A stretch of DNA of 64,000 nucleotides from Arcanobacterium haemolyticum DSM 20595 (GTDB lineage Bacteria > Actinomycetota > Actinomycetes > Actinomycetales > Actinomycetaceae): positions 620,001-684,000 of the forward strand of contig NC_014218.1 of NCBI RefSeq assembly GCF_000092365.1, in the 5' to 3' direction. The notes beneath the pieces are model-generated. The model made no database searches, was not told the DNA's origin, and saw only the letters and a program-made list of their open reading frames with translations. Within the stretch, counting starts at the first letter, position 1, and each line of letters starts with the position of its first letter. This document shows positions 37,210 to 45,374 of the stretch, one piece after another. Position numbers and translations under genes: made by a program.

Positions 37210-38520
37210 ATGCGTATTGACATCATGACCGTGTTTCCGGAATTCTTCGGGGTTTTGGATGTTTCGTTGGTTGGGAAGGCGCGGCAGCGTGGCTTGATTG
37301 ATATCGAGGCGCATGACGTTCGTTCTTGGACTAGGGACGTTCATCGCACGGTTGATGACACTCCGTTTGGTGGGGGTGCTGGCATGGTTATGAAGCCTGA
37401 CGTGTGGGGAGAGGCGATTGACGACGTTCGAGCACGTGCTCACGATGCGAGCACGTGCGTGCTGGCTATCCCGACTCCTTCTGGAGAACCACTGACACAG
37501 AAGCGGTGTTATGAGTTGGCTCAGGCGGATCACATGATTATTGCGTGCGGCCGTTATGAGGGTATTGATTCGCGGGTGGCGGAGTATTATGCAACCCAGC
37601 CGGGGGTTACGGTTTATGAGTATTCGTTGGGGGACTACGTGTTGAATGGAGGCGAAGTCGCGGCTATTGCACTGATTGAGGCGGTGGGGCGGCTTGTTCC
37701 TGGCATGGTGGGGAACCCTGAATCGTTGGTGGAAGAATCTCATGGTGAGGCAGGATTGTTGGAATATCCTGTGTATACGCGGCCTGCTGATTTTCGGGGG
37801 ATTGCGGTTCCGGATGTGTTGACGTCTGGTAATCATGGAGCGGTTGCTCGTTGGCGTCGGGATCGGGCGTTGGAGCGTACTGCGCAGCGCCGGCCGGATA
37901 TGGTAGCCAAGCTGGAGAATCTGGATAAAAAAGATTGTGCAACGTTGGCTCGGTTGGGGTGGATTCGCCCAGCTAAATCAACACAACCAGTACGCGAGGT
38001 GAGTGTGCGGGAGGCAGTGGAGTCCGACGTCGAACGGATTGTTGCCATCGCAACTGAAACGTTCCCCGATGCGTGCCCGAAGGATCTTCCGGCGGAAGCG
38101 ATCGCAACGCATATTGCTAAAACGTTCACGGCGGAAACGGTGGCTGGCTGGATCGCGGATCCGCAGGCGCGCGTAACTCTTCTGGACGTGGCCGGTGAAA
38201 CAATCGGATATAGCCTGGTCACAACGCATACTGAACCGGGGCAACCGGACTTGCCAGACCTCGCATACCTCTCAAAGTTTTATCTCCGACGCGAATGGCG
38301 CGGCAGCGGAGCCGCGGCGCTGCTCATGGACGCAACATTTGCGAAAGCGGCAGAGCTTGACGCTCAGAATGTCTGGGTGGGAACCCATAAATCGAACCGA
38401 CGCGCGATCAAAGCCTATAAAAAGGCCGGTTTTACCGCGATCGGAACCCGAATCTTCACTGTTGGTGACGTGGATAATAGCGATGTCACTTTAGCCGCGC
38501 CGGTGAATCTGGCAGAATAG
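37210..38520 (+). CDS. trmD: tRNA (guanine-N1)-methyltransferase TrmD fused to a GNAT acetyltransferase domain
   Basis: The N-terminal half (about residues 1-255) is TrmD, which methylates G37 of tRNAs with [49 protein letters not shown] and [20 protein letters not shown] of the knotted SAM site. A continuous frame then carries a GNAT domain (about 262-436): [20 protein letters not shown], acetyl-CoA loop [13 protein letters not shown] and motif [14 protein letters not shown]. The ATG at 37210 is chosen because the TrmD consensus begins there; the frame is open upstream. Total 436 residues against about 240 for ordinary TrmD. Ends in TAG. Confidence 0.92.
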   Translation: MRIDIMTVFPEFFGVLDVSLVGKARQRGLIDIEAHDVRSWTRDVHRTVDDTPFGGGAGMVMKPDVWGEAIDDVRARAHDASTCVLAIPTPSGEPLTQKRCYELAQADHMIIACGRYEGIDSRVAEYYATQPGVTVYEYSLGDYVLNGGEVAAIALIEAVGRLVPGMVGNPESLVEESHGEAGLLEYPVYTRPADFRGIAVPDVLTSGNHGAVARWRRDRALERTAQRRPDMVAKLENLDKKDCATLARLGWIRPAKSTQPVREVSVREAVESDVERIVAIATETFPDACPKDLPAEAIATHIAKTFTAETVAGWIADPQARVTLLDVAGETIGYSLVTTHTEPGQPDLPDLAYLSKFYLRREWRGSGAAALLMDATFAKAAELDAQNVWVGTHKSNRRAIKAYKKAGFTAIGTRIFTVGDVDNSDVTLAAPVNLAE

Positions 38521-38525
38521 GAAAA

Positions 38526-38639
38526 GCTTGCCACAACGCGCATACATATACCTGCCGCAGGGGGCTGTATGTGAGGCAAGTGCAATGCAAATACGAACGG
38601 GGGAAACCCCTGAAAGCATTCTGACCTGCGTGCAGAATG
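38526..38639 (+). promoter_or_regulatory. Structured 5' leader of rplS
   Basis: Three nested or serial stems. CTTGCC (38527-38532) pairs with GGCAAG (38575-38580), enclosing CATACA/TGTATG (38541-38546 and 38566-38571) and CCTG-CCG-CAGG (38551-38561). Then GGGG-AAA-CCCC (38600-38610). Last, CATTCTG (38617-38623) with CAGAATG (38633-38639), which ends 12 bases before the rplS start. It is probably an L19 autoregulatory leader; which ligand it binds is inferred. Confidence 0.6.
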
Positions 38640-38651
38640 GTTGAGAGAGTC

Positions 38652-39005
38652 ATGGATTTTCTGAAGAAGATTACTGAGTCCCAGCTCACCGAGCGCCCAG
38701 AATTCCGCGCTGGCGATACCGTCAAGGTCAACGTGAAGGTTGTTGAAGGTAACCGTCACCGTATCCAGGTTTTCCAGGGTGTGGTTATTGCTCGTAAGAA
38801 CGGCACCGGCGTGAACGGTACGTTCACCGTGCGTAAGACTTCGTTTGGTGTTGGTGTGGAGCGTACGTTCCCACTCCACTCCCCAAATGTGGATTCGATT
38901 GAGCTCGTTACCCGTGGTGACGTCCGCCGTGCAAAGCTGTACTACCTGCGCAACCTGCGCGGCAAGGCAGCCAAGATCAAGGAGAAGCGTTTCGACGCTC
39001 GCTGA
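38652..39005 (+). CDS. rplS: 50S ribosomal protein L19
   Basis: Located at the 30S-50S interface. The conserved start [18 protein letters not shown] selects the ATG at 38652; an in-frame ATG at 38637 lies inside a leader stem and has no ribosome binding site. Motifs [14 protein letters not shown] and [20 protein letters not shown] are typical. 117 residues. Followed by a terminator with a TTCG loop. Confidence 0.96.
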   Translation: MDFLKKITESQLTERPEFRAGDTVKVNVKVVEGNRHRIQVFQGVVIARKNGTGVNGTFTVRKTSFGVGVERTFPLHSPNVDSIELVTRGDVRRAKLYYLRNLRGKAAKIKEKRFDAR

Positions 39006-39017
39006 TTATTTTTGCGC

Positions 39018-39047
39018 AAAATGCCCCAGCTTCGGCTGGGGCATTTT
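39018..39047 (+). terminator. Terminator after rplS
   Basis: Perfect 13-bp stem AAAATGCCCCAGC with its complement, TTCG loop, ending in TTTT, 12 bases past the rplS stop. Confidence 0.85.
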
Positions 39048-39193
39048 GTATGTGTGGGGGGAGATCCTATGTTTTCACGAGCATCAGGTCTTATTGTGAT
39101 CGAACTGATACGGAAATCGCAGACGCTTCCCTTAGCGCTAGCGGCTGCGTTTATGTAATCTTAGAAGAGTTGAAACCAGACGTCAGGAGAGCT

Positions 39194-40024
39194 ATGCCAT
39201 CGGACAACGGTGCTGAGTTTGAAGCCGAGCGGTACGCGCCGGCCCCTGAAGTTATGCCACCCGTTTTTGAGCCTGAATCTATTGAAGAAGCGCGTGCACA
39301 ACGCCTACGTCTTGTGCGGCCTGCAGAGGAAAAGCAGGTATCGCGTGGGCGGCGTTTCCTATCGTCTATCTTGGAAATCGGCACTGTTTTGACGATTGCG
39401 CTTTTGTTTTCGATTCTGTTGAAAACGTTCTTTTTGCAGGCGTTTGAAATTCCTTCTGGTTCGATGGAGGATACGATCATCAAGGATGATCGCGTGGTTG
39501 TGAACAAGCTTGCTGATAGCGCGGATGAATTGCATCGTGGCGATATTGTGGTGTTCGTGGATCCGGGGCAGTGGCTGGCGAACGTACCGGTTCCGGAACT
39601 TTCGGCGTGGCAATCGGGTATTCAGAAGGTTGGGGAAGCCGTGGGGTTGTTCCCGAAGAATGCTGGAAGTCATCTGATTAAGCGCTTGATCGGGTTGCCT
39701 GGGGATCATGTTGCCTGTTGTGATGATAAGGGCCGTGTTACCGTCAATGGCAAGGGTATTGATGAAACGTACCTCAAGCCTGGCGTGGCGCCATCGGAGG
39801 AACGGTTTGATGTTACTGTGCCTCGCGGCCACGTGTGGGTGATGGGTGACAACCGGCCAGATTCTAGCGATTCCCGCTACCACCATCGTGTTGAAGGTTC
39901 TGGTTTTGTGCCGATCCGCAACATTGCAGGCCGGGCGTGGGCGCGTATTTTGCCGCTCAACCGGTTTGGCTTGTTACCTGATGAATCTCAGGTTTTTGAG
40001 GGCGTTCCCGCCCCGAAACGGTGA
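39194..40024 (+). CDS. lepB: Signal peptidase I
   Basis: Membrane-bound serine-lysine protease that removes signal peptides. The ATG at 39194 with AGGAGAG seven or so bases before it is preferred over upstream in-frame codons; 276 residues. After a cytoplasmic acidic segment there is one transmembrane helix (IGTVLTIALLFSILLKTFF), then catalytic Ser90 (EIPSGSMEDTI) and Lys163 (HLIKRLIGLPGDHV), and box E GDNRPDSSDSRYH. Usual neighbours are rplS and rnhB. Confidence 0.95.
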   Translation: MPSDNGAEFEAERYAPAPEVMPPVFEPESIEEARAQRLRLVRPAEEKQVSRGRRFLSSILEIGTVLTIALLFSILLKTFFLQAFEIPSGSMEDTIIKDDRVVVNKLADSADELHRGDIVVFVDPGQWLANVPVPELSAWQSGIQKVGEAVGLFPKNAGSHLIKRLIGLPGDHVACCDDKGRVTVNGKGIDETYLKPGVAPSEERFDVTVPRGHVWVMGDNRPDSSDSRYHHRVEGSGFVPIRNIAGRAWARILPLNRFGLLPDESQVFEGVPAPKR

Positions 40025-40030
40025 TTTCTG

Positions 40031-40705
40031 ATGGCAGTGATAAGCCCTGATCGCACGGTGGAACGCGAACTGCTTGCACAGCTGCCGGCTGGAACGTATC
40101 TGGCTGGAGTAGATGAAGTTGGCCGTGGCTCTATTGCAGGCCCTGCATCAGTGGGGATCGCACTGGTGAATACGGATACGGTTGACGAATTTCCGGTGGG
40201 ACTTCGCGATTCGAAGATGATTTCTGCGCACGTGCGCGAATCGTTGGTGGAGCCGGTTCACGAGTGGGTGAGTGCATACGCGGTTGGCCATGCTAGCCCT
40301 CAAGATGTGAACGAAGCCGGGATTTTGGGTGCGTTGCGGATCGCTGCTGCGCGGGCGTTGGAACAACTTGATGGTTTTGAGATCGCTGGCGTGTTATTGG
40401 ATGGTAGCCACGATTGGTGGAGTTCGGATGGCTTGTTTGACGCCGGTGCCACCTTGCCGGTGTTGCCTGTGCGAATGGAAGTGAAGGGTGATGCTCGGTG
40501 CGCCGTGGTTGCGGCGGCAAGTGTTTTAGCGAAAGTGGAACGTGACCGCATTATGGTGGAATCTGCTGAAGCTTTTCCCGGATATGGTTTTGAACGAAAT
40601 AAGGGATACGCGTCGGCTGAACATATTCATGGGCTGGAAACGTTGGGAGCGTCGGCTTTCCATCGTACGGCTTGGAAGCTACCGGGTATTGGCCACACGA
40701 AGTAA
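40031..40705 (+). CDS. rnhB: Ribonuclease HII
   Basis: Endonuclease cleaving RNA in RNA-DNA hybrids and single misinserted ribonucleotides. The catalytic DEVGRG motif is at residues 28-33 (GVDEVGRGSIAGP), and a second Asp is in LRDSKMIS. The C-terminal SAFHRTAWKLPG is normal. 224 residues. Six bases after lepB. Confidence 0.94.
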   Translation: MAVISPDRTVERELLAQLPAGTYLAGVDEVGRGSIAGPASVGIALVNTDTVDEFPVGLRDSKMISAHVRESLVEPVHEWVSAYAVGHASPQDVNEAGILGALRIAAARALEQLDGFEIAGVLLDGSHDWWSSDGLFDAGATLPVLPVRMEVKGDARCAVVAAASVLAKVERDRIMVESAEAFPGYGFERNKGYASAEHIHGLETLGASAFHRTAWKLPGIGHTK

Positions 40706-40717
40706 AGGAGAGACGTG

Positions 40718-41029
40718 ATGGGTGAGTTGGAGAACTACGAAGCCGAATCCGAACTTGCGTTGTACCGTGAGTATCGCGATGTTGTTAATCTCTTCCGTTT
40801 TGTGGTGGAAACGGAGCGGCGTTTTTATTTGGCGAACGACGTGGACGTGAAGGTTCGCGCATCGGCCGCGGGGGATATTTTCTTCGAGGTTATGTTGAAG
40901 GATGCGTGGGTGTGGGATATTTACCGTCCGTCGCGGTTTATTCGTGAAGCGCGCGTGGTCACGTTTAAGGATGTGAACGTTGAGGAGCTGAATAAGCCAG
41001 ATATTTCTCATGAACTTGAGATGTCGTAA
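40718..41029 (+). CDS. DUF2469 family protein
   Basis: 103-residue conserved actinobacterial protein of unknown function, recognised by LALYREYRDVVNLFRFVVET and ERRFYLANDVDVKVR. The ATG at 40718 is preferred (seven bases after AAAGGAG); the overlapping GTG at 40715 is a possible start. It is placed between rnhB and yraN in Actinobacteria generally, so it belongs to this conserved run. Confidence 0.9.
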   Translation: MGELENYEAESELALYREYRDVVNLFRFVVETERRFYLANDVDVKVRASAAGDIFFEVMLKDAWVWDIYRPSRFIREARVVTFKDVNVEELNKPDISHELEMS

Positions 41030-41076
41030 AAGCGTGTTCGCATTGTGAACTTCTATTGGCACAAAAAGTGCGAGTA

Positions 41077-41123
41077 AAAGAGGCTTTCCACAGATTTATT
41101 TTCTGCGCTGTGGGAGCCTCTTT
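41077..41123 (+). terminator. Terminator between the DUF2469 gene and yraN
   Basis: AAAGAGGCTTTCCACAG pairs with CTGTGGGAGCCTCTTT (one mismatch position) and is followed by CTTTTTG. Confidence 0.75.
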
Positions 41124-41143
41124 CTTTTTGGTCCCATTGACGT

Positions 41144-41515
41144 ATGGATATACGACATGATCGACAAACGGTTGGTGCGTGGGGCGAAGAAACTGCTGCG
41201 CGTTATCTTCAATCGCACGGGTGGACTATTTTGGATCGGAATTGGCGCTGCCCGTTTGGGGAGCTGGATATTGTTGCGTTCGATCCGTTACGTGACGCGA
41301 TTGTTGCAGTTGAAGTAAAAACGCGCCGTTCGGTCAGTCATGGTTTTCCGGAGGAAGCGGTGACGGCGCGAAAGATGGATCGTATGCGTTCTGCTTTCGT
41401 TGCATGGCTGAAGAAGAATCGACGCCGTGCGGCGCATCTTGCCCTTGACGTGATCGCGATAACTGCTCATTCGGCATCTGATTTTCGGCTCAACCATGTA
41501 AAGGATGCGGCATGA
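41144..41515 (+). CDS. yraN: UPF0102 (YraN) family endonuclease-like protein
   Basis: 123-residue protein with the restriction-endonuclease-like fold. The likely metal-site residues are GELDIVAFD and VAVEVKTRR (ExK). The N-terminus VGAWGEETAARYLQSHGW is the family signature. Role uncertain; it is often found with comM and dprA and may act in DNA processing. Overlaps comM by four bases (ATGA). Confidence 0.92.
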   Translation: MDIRHDRQTVGAWGEETAARYLQSHGWTILDRNWRCPFGELDIVAFDPLRDAIVAVEVKTRRSVSHGFPEEAVTARKMDRMRSAFVAWLKKNRRRAAHLALDVIAITAHSASDFRLNHVKDAA

Positions 41516-43026
41516 GTAAAGGAATTGTGGGACGTTGTACAGGGATGACTCTGTTAGGGGTAGATGCTCGTCCGGTGTTGATTGAAGCAGCGGTGTTTCC
41601 GGGATTGCCTCATTGTTCGCTGGTTGGCTTGGCTGATACTGCGGTTAATGAGGCCCGGGAACGGTTGCGTGCAAGTTTCGCTCATGTAGGGTTGCCGTGG
41701 CCCAACGAACGGGTAACGATCAATCTTTCTCCTGCTGCCTTGCCGAAAACAGGAACTGGGCTGGATCTGGGGGTGGCTATCGCGTTGTTGGAGGCGCAAG
41801 GGTGGAAGCCACTACATAACAAAGTAGTGGCAGTAGGCGAACTCGGACTGGATGGATCTGTGCGCGGTGTTCGTGGGATCTTGCCTAGCGTGGCAGCGGC
41901 TAAACGATATGGGTTTGATACGGTTCTTGTGCCGTGGGTGAATGCGCATGAAGCTAGGCTGGTAGAAGGAATAACTATTCAACCGGTACGTCATCTTGCG
42001 CAGGTGGCTCAATGGATGGGAATTGCCGTATCTGAACCGTATGTGCCAGATCCAAAGAACGTGATCACTGTGCCTAAGCCTGAAGAACAGCCAGATATGG
42101 CTGATGTTTACGGCCAAGAAACTGCCCTGATCGGAATAGAAGTGGCGGCAGTTGGTGGGCATCATGCCGTGATGATCGGCGCTCCTGGTGTGGGCAAATC
42201 TATGATCGCGCAACGAATGCCGGGAGTAATGCCAGAGCTGACTCCAGATGAAGCACTTGAAGTTGCCGTGATCAGATCAATCCGCGGCCAAAGCTTATCC
42301 AGCCTTCATACCCGCCCACCGTTGGCCGCTCCGCATCACACTGCATCTGTGAGCGCGCTAGTGGGAGGTGGCAGCGGGATTGCTCGTCCAGGAGCAATCA
42401 CCGCTGCCCATCGCGGAATCTTGTTCTGCGATGAGTTCGCTGAATTTTCCCCGCGCGCGATCCAAGCTCTGCGTGAGCCGTTAGAAAACGGGTTTATCGA
42501 TATTGCTCGAGCAAATGCGGTGGTCCGCTTTCCTGCACGATTCCAGCTGGTGGCCGCGTCGAATCCGTGTAAATGTGGGCGGGCGCTGGAAGGTGTGGGA
42601 GCCTGTACGTGTACTCCGCGTGAACTGCGGGTATACAGATCAAAGCTGGGTGGGCCTGTTCGGGATCGTATTGACATAGCGATCCAGTTAAACCGCCCCA
42701 CTCGTGCCGATATTCAACACGGCCCCACCACAACAAGCACGGCGATGAAGGAACGTATCAGCGCCGCGCGAGAGCGGCAACGGGCACGAGGCAGCGGGTT
42801 GAACAGCCAACTTCCGGGCCCTTGGCTTCGCGAACACACAGGACTGAGCGCCACGATGGCCGCCCTTATCGAAAAACAATTACGAACCGGGCAGGTTTCT
42901 ATGCGCGGTTTTGACCGAATTTTACGAGTGGCATGGAGCCTTGCTGATCTTGCTGGGCACGATTCGCCAACGGACGACGACGTGGCGCTCGCCTTCACCC
43001 TACGAACAACTTTGGAGTCACACTGA
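41512..43026 (+). CDS. comM: Mg-chelatase-like AAA ATPase ComM/YifB
   Basis: Hexameric helicase-like ATPase that promotes branch migration during natural transformation in species where it has been studied. An N-terminal ChlI-like (Lon-domain fold) region (NLSPAALPKTGTGLDL) precedes the AAA core, with Walker A IGAPGVGKSMIAQRMPGV and Walker B GILFCDEFAEF, and the zinc-type loop CKCGRALEGVGACTCTP. Length 504 residues. Overlaps yraN and dprA at four- and one-base junctions, so the three are one operon. Confidence 0.95.
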   Translation: MSKGIVGRCTGMTLLGVDARPVLIEAAVFPGLPHCSLVGLADTAVNEARERLRASFAHVGLPWPNERVTINLSPAALPKTGTGLDLGVAIALLEAQGWKPLHNKVVAVGELGLDGSVRGVRGILPSVAAAKRYGFDTVLVPWVNAHEARLVEGITIQPVRHLAQVAQWMGIAVSEPYVPDPKNVITVPKPEEQPDMADVYGQETALIGIEVAAVGGHHAVMIGAPGVGKSMIAQRMPGVMPELTPDEALEVAVIRSIRGQSLSSLHTRPPLAAPHHTASVSALVGGGSGIARPGAITAAHRGILFCDEFAEFSPRAIQALREPLENGFIDIARANAVVRFPARFQLVAASNPCKCGRALEGVGACTCTPRELRVYRSKLGGPVRDRIDIAIQLNRPTRADIQHGPTTTSTAMKERISAARERQRARGSGLNSQLPGPWLREHTGLSATMAALIEKQLRTGQVSMRGFDRILRVAWSLADLAGHDSPTDDDVALAFTLRTTLESH

Positions 43027-44180
43027 TGGATACCGAACACCGATCGGCACAAGCCTGGACATACATTGCAGAAGCCCGCCACCCGTTAGCTCTTGCCTTG
43101 ATTGACACATCATCCTATGAGATAGCACTAGAGTGGGTTCGGGAATATGCGCGCACCAACACATATCCCAGCGATTTTTCTGCAACGATAGAACAGATTG
43201 GCGCTCGCGAATCGTACGTGAAGCAGGCATTGGATTCGTGGAAGATACGGCTGGAATCGTATGAGGAGTTAAGCCAGATGGCAATGGATCGAATGGGGAT
43301 CAAGTTCCTCATTCCAGAAGATCCGCACTGGCCAGAAGCTCTAAACGATCTCACCGACGCGCCGTATGGACTGTGGGTGCGAGGCATGATCGACGTGTTA
43401 GATCAACCAGCCCTGTCCTTTGTTGGATCACGAGCAGCCACACCATACGGCCAGCGGCTTACCCGCAACCTTGCCTGTGACATGTCAGATTCTCACGTAA
43501 TCGTTTCCGGTGGTGCTTTTGGAATTGACGTGAGCGCTCATCAAGCTGCCCTTAACAATGGGAAGCCAACACTGATTGTTTCTGCCGGCGGCGTTGATCG
43601 GCCCTACCCGCTATCTCATGCAGATCTCTACACGAACACCGTAAAGAACGGGGTAGTGGTATCTGAATCACCAGTGGGCGCAGCTCCACACCGCCACAGA
43701 TTCCTCTCCCGCAACAGAATCATTGCGGCGCTAGGCGCCGGAACTATTGTGGTAGAAGCCCCGATCCGTTCCGGTGCCCTCTCAACTGCACGGCACGCGA
43801 TTGATTGTGGGCGGCCGGTAGGGGCCTGCCCCAATTCGCTCGATTCGCTTTCTTCTGATGGATGCCATGCGCTTATCCGTGATGGAGCAACACTGATCCG
43901 AAACAGCGCCGATATTCGCGAACTTATATCCTGGGAACAACTTAGCCTCACTGATGAATCCGGGCGCGATATCTTCACGATGCCAGCCGATGGATATGAC
44001 CCGCTCCAGGAACGAGTCTGGGAATGTACGCCGTTATCACGTGCAGCCTCCGCGGCATCGATCGCTAAAACGGCGGGAGTAGCTGAAGCACAAGCCCTGC
44101 GAAAACTCTCGCTCCTTGCCCTGGCAGGAAGGGTAGTGCACTGTGCGAATGGATGGAAGCGGGCTAGGATGAAGAAATGA
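43026..44180 (+). CDS. dprA: DNA-processing protein DprA
   Basis: Loads RecA on incoming single-stranded DNA during transformation. Rossmann-like core with SFVGSRAATPYGQRLTRNLA, VSGGAFGIDVSAHQAAL and GGVDRPYPLSH; a C-terminal winged-helix-like region (about residues 320-384). Length 384 residues. Its presence with comM hints at competence, but it is nearly universal in bacteria and does not prove it. Overlaps xerC by four bases. Confidence 0.94.
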   Translation: MDTEHRSAQAWTYIAEARHPLALALIDTSSYEIALEWVREYARTNTYPSDFSATIEQIGARESYVKQALDSWKIRLESYEELSQMAMDRMGIKFLIPEDPHWPEALNDLTDAPYGLWVRGMIDVLDQPALSFVGSRAATPYGQRLTRNLACDMSDSHVIVSGGAFGIDVSAHQAALNNGKPTLIVSAGGVDRPYPLSHADLYTNTVKNGVVVSESPVGAAPHRHRFLSRNRIIAALGAGTIVVEAPIRSGALSTARHAIDCGRPVGACPNSLDSLSSDGCHALIRDGATLIRNSADIRELISWEQLSLTDESGRDIFTMPADGYDPLQERVWECTPLSRAASAASIAKTAGVAEAQALRKLSLLALAGRVVHCANGWKRARMKK

Positions 44181-45118
44181 CGAAGAGCCATGAAACCGAT
44201 CATTTCCCCACGCAGTTCGAACAGATCCTGGAACGCTACCAGCGTGAACTCGAACTCCGGCGTGGGTTATCGGCTCATACCTGCCGTGCCTACCTGCACG
44301 AAGCGCGTTCACTCTTAGAGTTTGTGTGCAAACACAGCGACGATCCCGCAACGTCCCTGCCAGAAATCGACATACGGGATATGCGATTATGGTTGGCAGA
44401 TAACCAACAAGCTGGCCATTCGCGAGCATCCATTGCCCGCCACTCCGCCTCCATTCGTACCTTCACACGTTGGCTTTTCAAAAACGCCTACACCGCCGCC
44501 GATCCCGGCACCCAACTCAAATCCCCGAAAGTCTCCAACGAATTGCCACACGTGCTCACCGTCGAACAAGCACGTGAACTCTTGCGCGTAGCAAAAGAAC
44601 GAACAGCAGATGGGAACGCGCTCGCGATCCGAGACGCCGCTATCGTGGAGTTGCTCTATGCAACAGCGATTCGCGTGAGTGAGCTGACTGGGACGGATGT
44701 AAGTGACGTCTCACCGTCGTCGAACCTCCGTGTGATCGGAAAAGGGGATAAAGAACGAATCGTGCCGTTCGGCAGACCCGCGCGAAACGCACTGATGGCG
44801 TGGCTGGACGTGCGTGGAACACTCCTGGAGAAAAACCCAACTGAACAGGCGCTATTCGTGGGGGCGCGCGGAAAGCGTATCGATCCACGAACCGTGCGCA
44901 CCCTTCTTACACAACTGACGAAAGCGGCAGGACTACCAGATATCACTCCGCACGATCTGCGCCACTCGGCCGCAACACATCTGTTGGACGGGGGATCGGA
45001 CTTGCGTACAGTGCAAGAAATTCTGGGGCATTCGTCAATTGGTACGACGCAACGCTATACTCACGTGAGTGCAGAACGGCTACGCGCCGCATTCGGGCAA
45101 GCACACCCACGCGCGTAA
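44177..45118 (+). CDS. xerC: Tyrosine recombinase XerC
   Basis: Resolves chromosome dimers at dif, with XerD. An N-terminal core-binding (SAM-like) domain is followed by the catalytic domain with Arg in ATAIRVSELTG, HDLRHSAATHLLDGG (His and Arg), the second His in ILGHSSIGTTQRYTHVS, and the nucleophile Tyr in RYTH. Length 313 residues and the location after dprA match the chromosomal XerC rather than a phage integrase. Confidence 0.93.
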   Translation: MTKSHETDHFPTQFEQILERYQRELELRRGLSAHTCRAYLHEARSLLEFVCKHSDDPATSLPEIDIRDMRLWLADNQQAGHSRASIARHSASIRTFTRWLFKNAYTAADPGTQLKSPKVSNELPHVLTVEQARELLRVAKERTADGNALAIRDAAIVELLYATAIRVSELTGTDVSDVSPSSNLRVIGKGDKERIVPFGRPARNALMAWLDVRGTLLEKNPTEQALFVGARGKRIDPRTVRTLLTQLTKAAGLPDITPHDLRHSAATHLLDGGSDLRTVQEILGHSSIGTTQRYTHVSAERLRAAFGQAHPRA

Positions 45119-45133
45119 AAACTCTACTAAAGT

Positions 45134-45295
45134 AAACGTTTCATGCTGGACGAATTGTACAGGGAAAAATAAAATATGCATCTTCATAGAAAAGGTGCAG
45201 ATTCTTGTATTAGGTAGGAAAACGTTTATATATCAACGTTTTGTAAAATCATCCCACAGTATGACAAAAATGTGCCATGGCGTATTTTCGAAAAT
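45134..45295 (+). promoter_or_regulatory. Palindrome-rich region upstream of the subtilase operon
   Basis: AAACGTTT at 45134-45141 and the pair AAAACGTT (45219-45226) and AACGTTTT (45235-45242), which together form an inverted repeat with an eight-base centre, plus the perfect palindrome ATTTTCGAAAAT (45284-45295). A weak promoter ATGACA-16-TATTTT (45261-45288) overlaps the last one. Suggests a repressor or two-component target controlling the protease genes. Confidence 0.45.
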
Positions 45296-45374
45296 GGTAA
45301 CCTAGCAACACTAATCGCAGTGCAGGTTAGAAGTATATACACACCCCCGTAAAGCATGGAAAGGGAGATTGACT

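Noticed and set aside
38637-38651. Upstream ATG for rplS
   Set aside because: It lies within a leader stem, has no ribosome binding site and would add residues not in L19.
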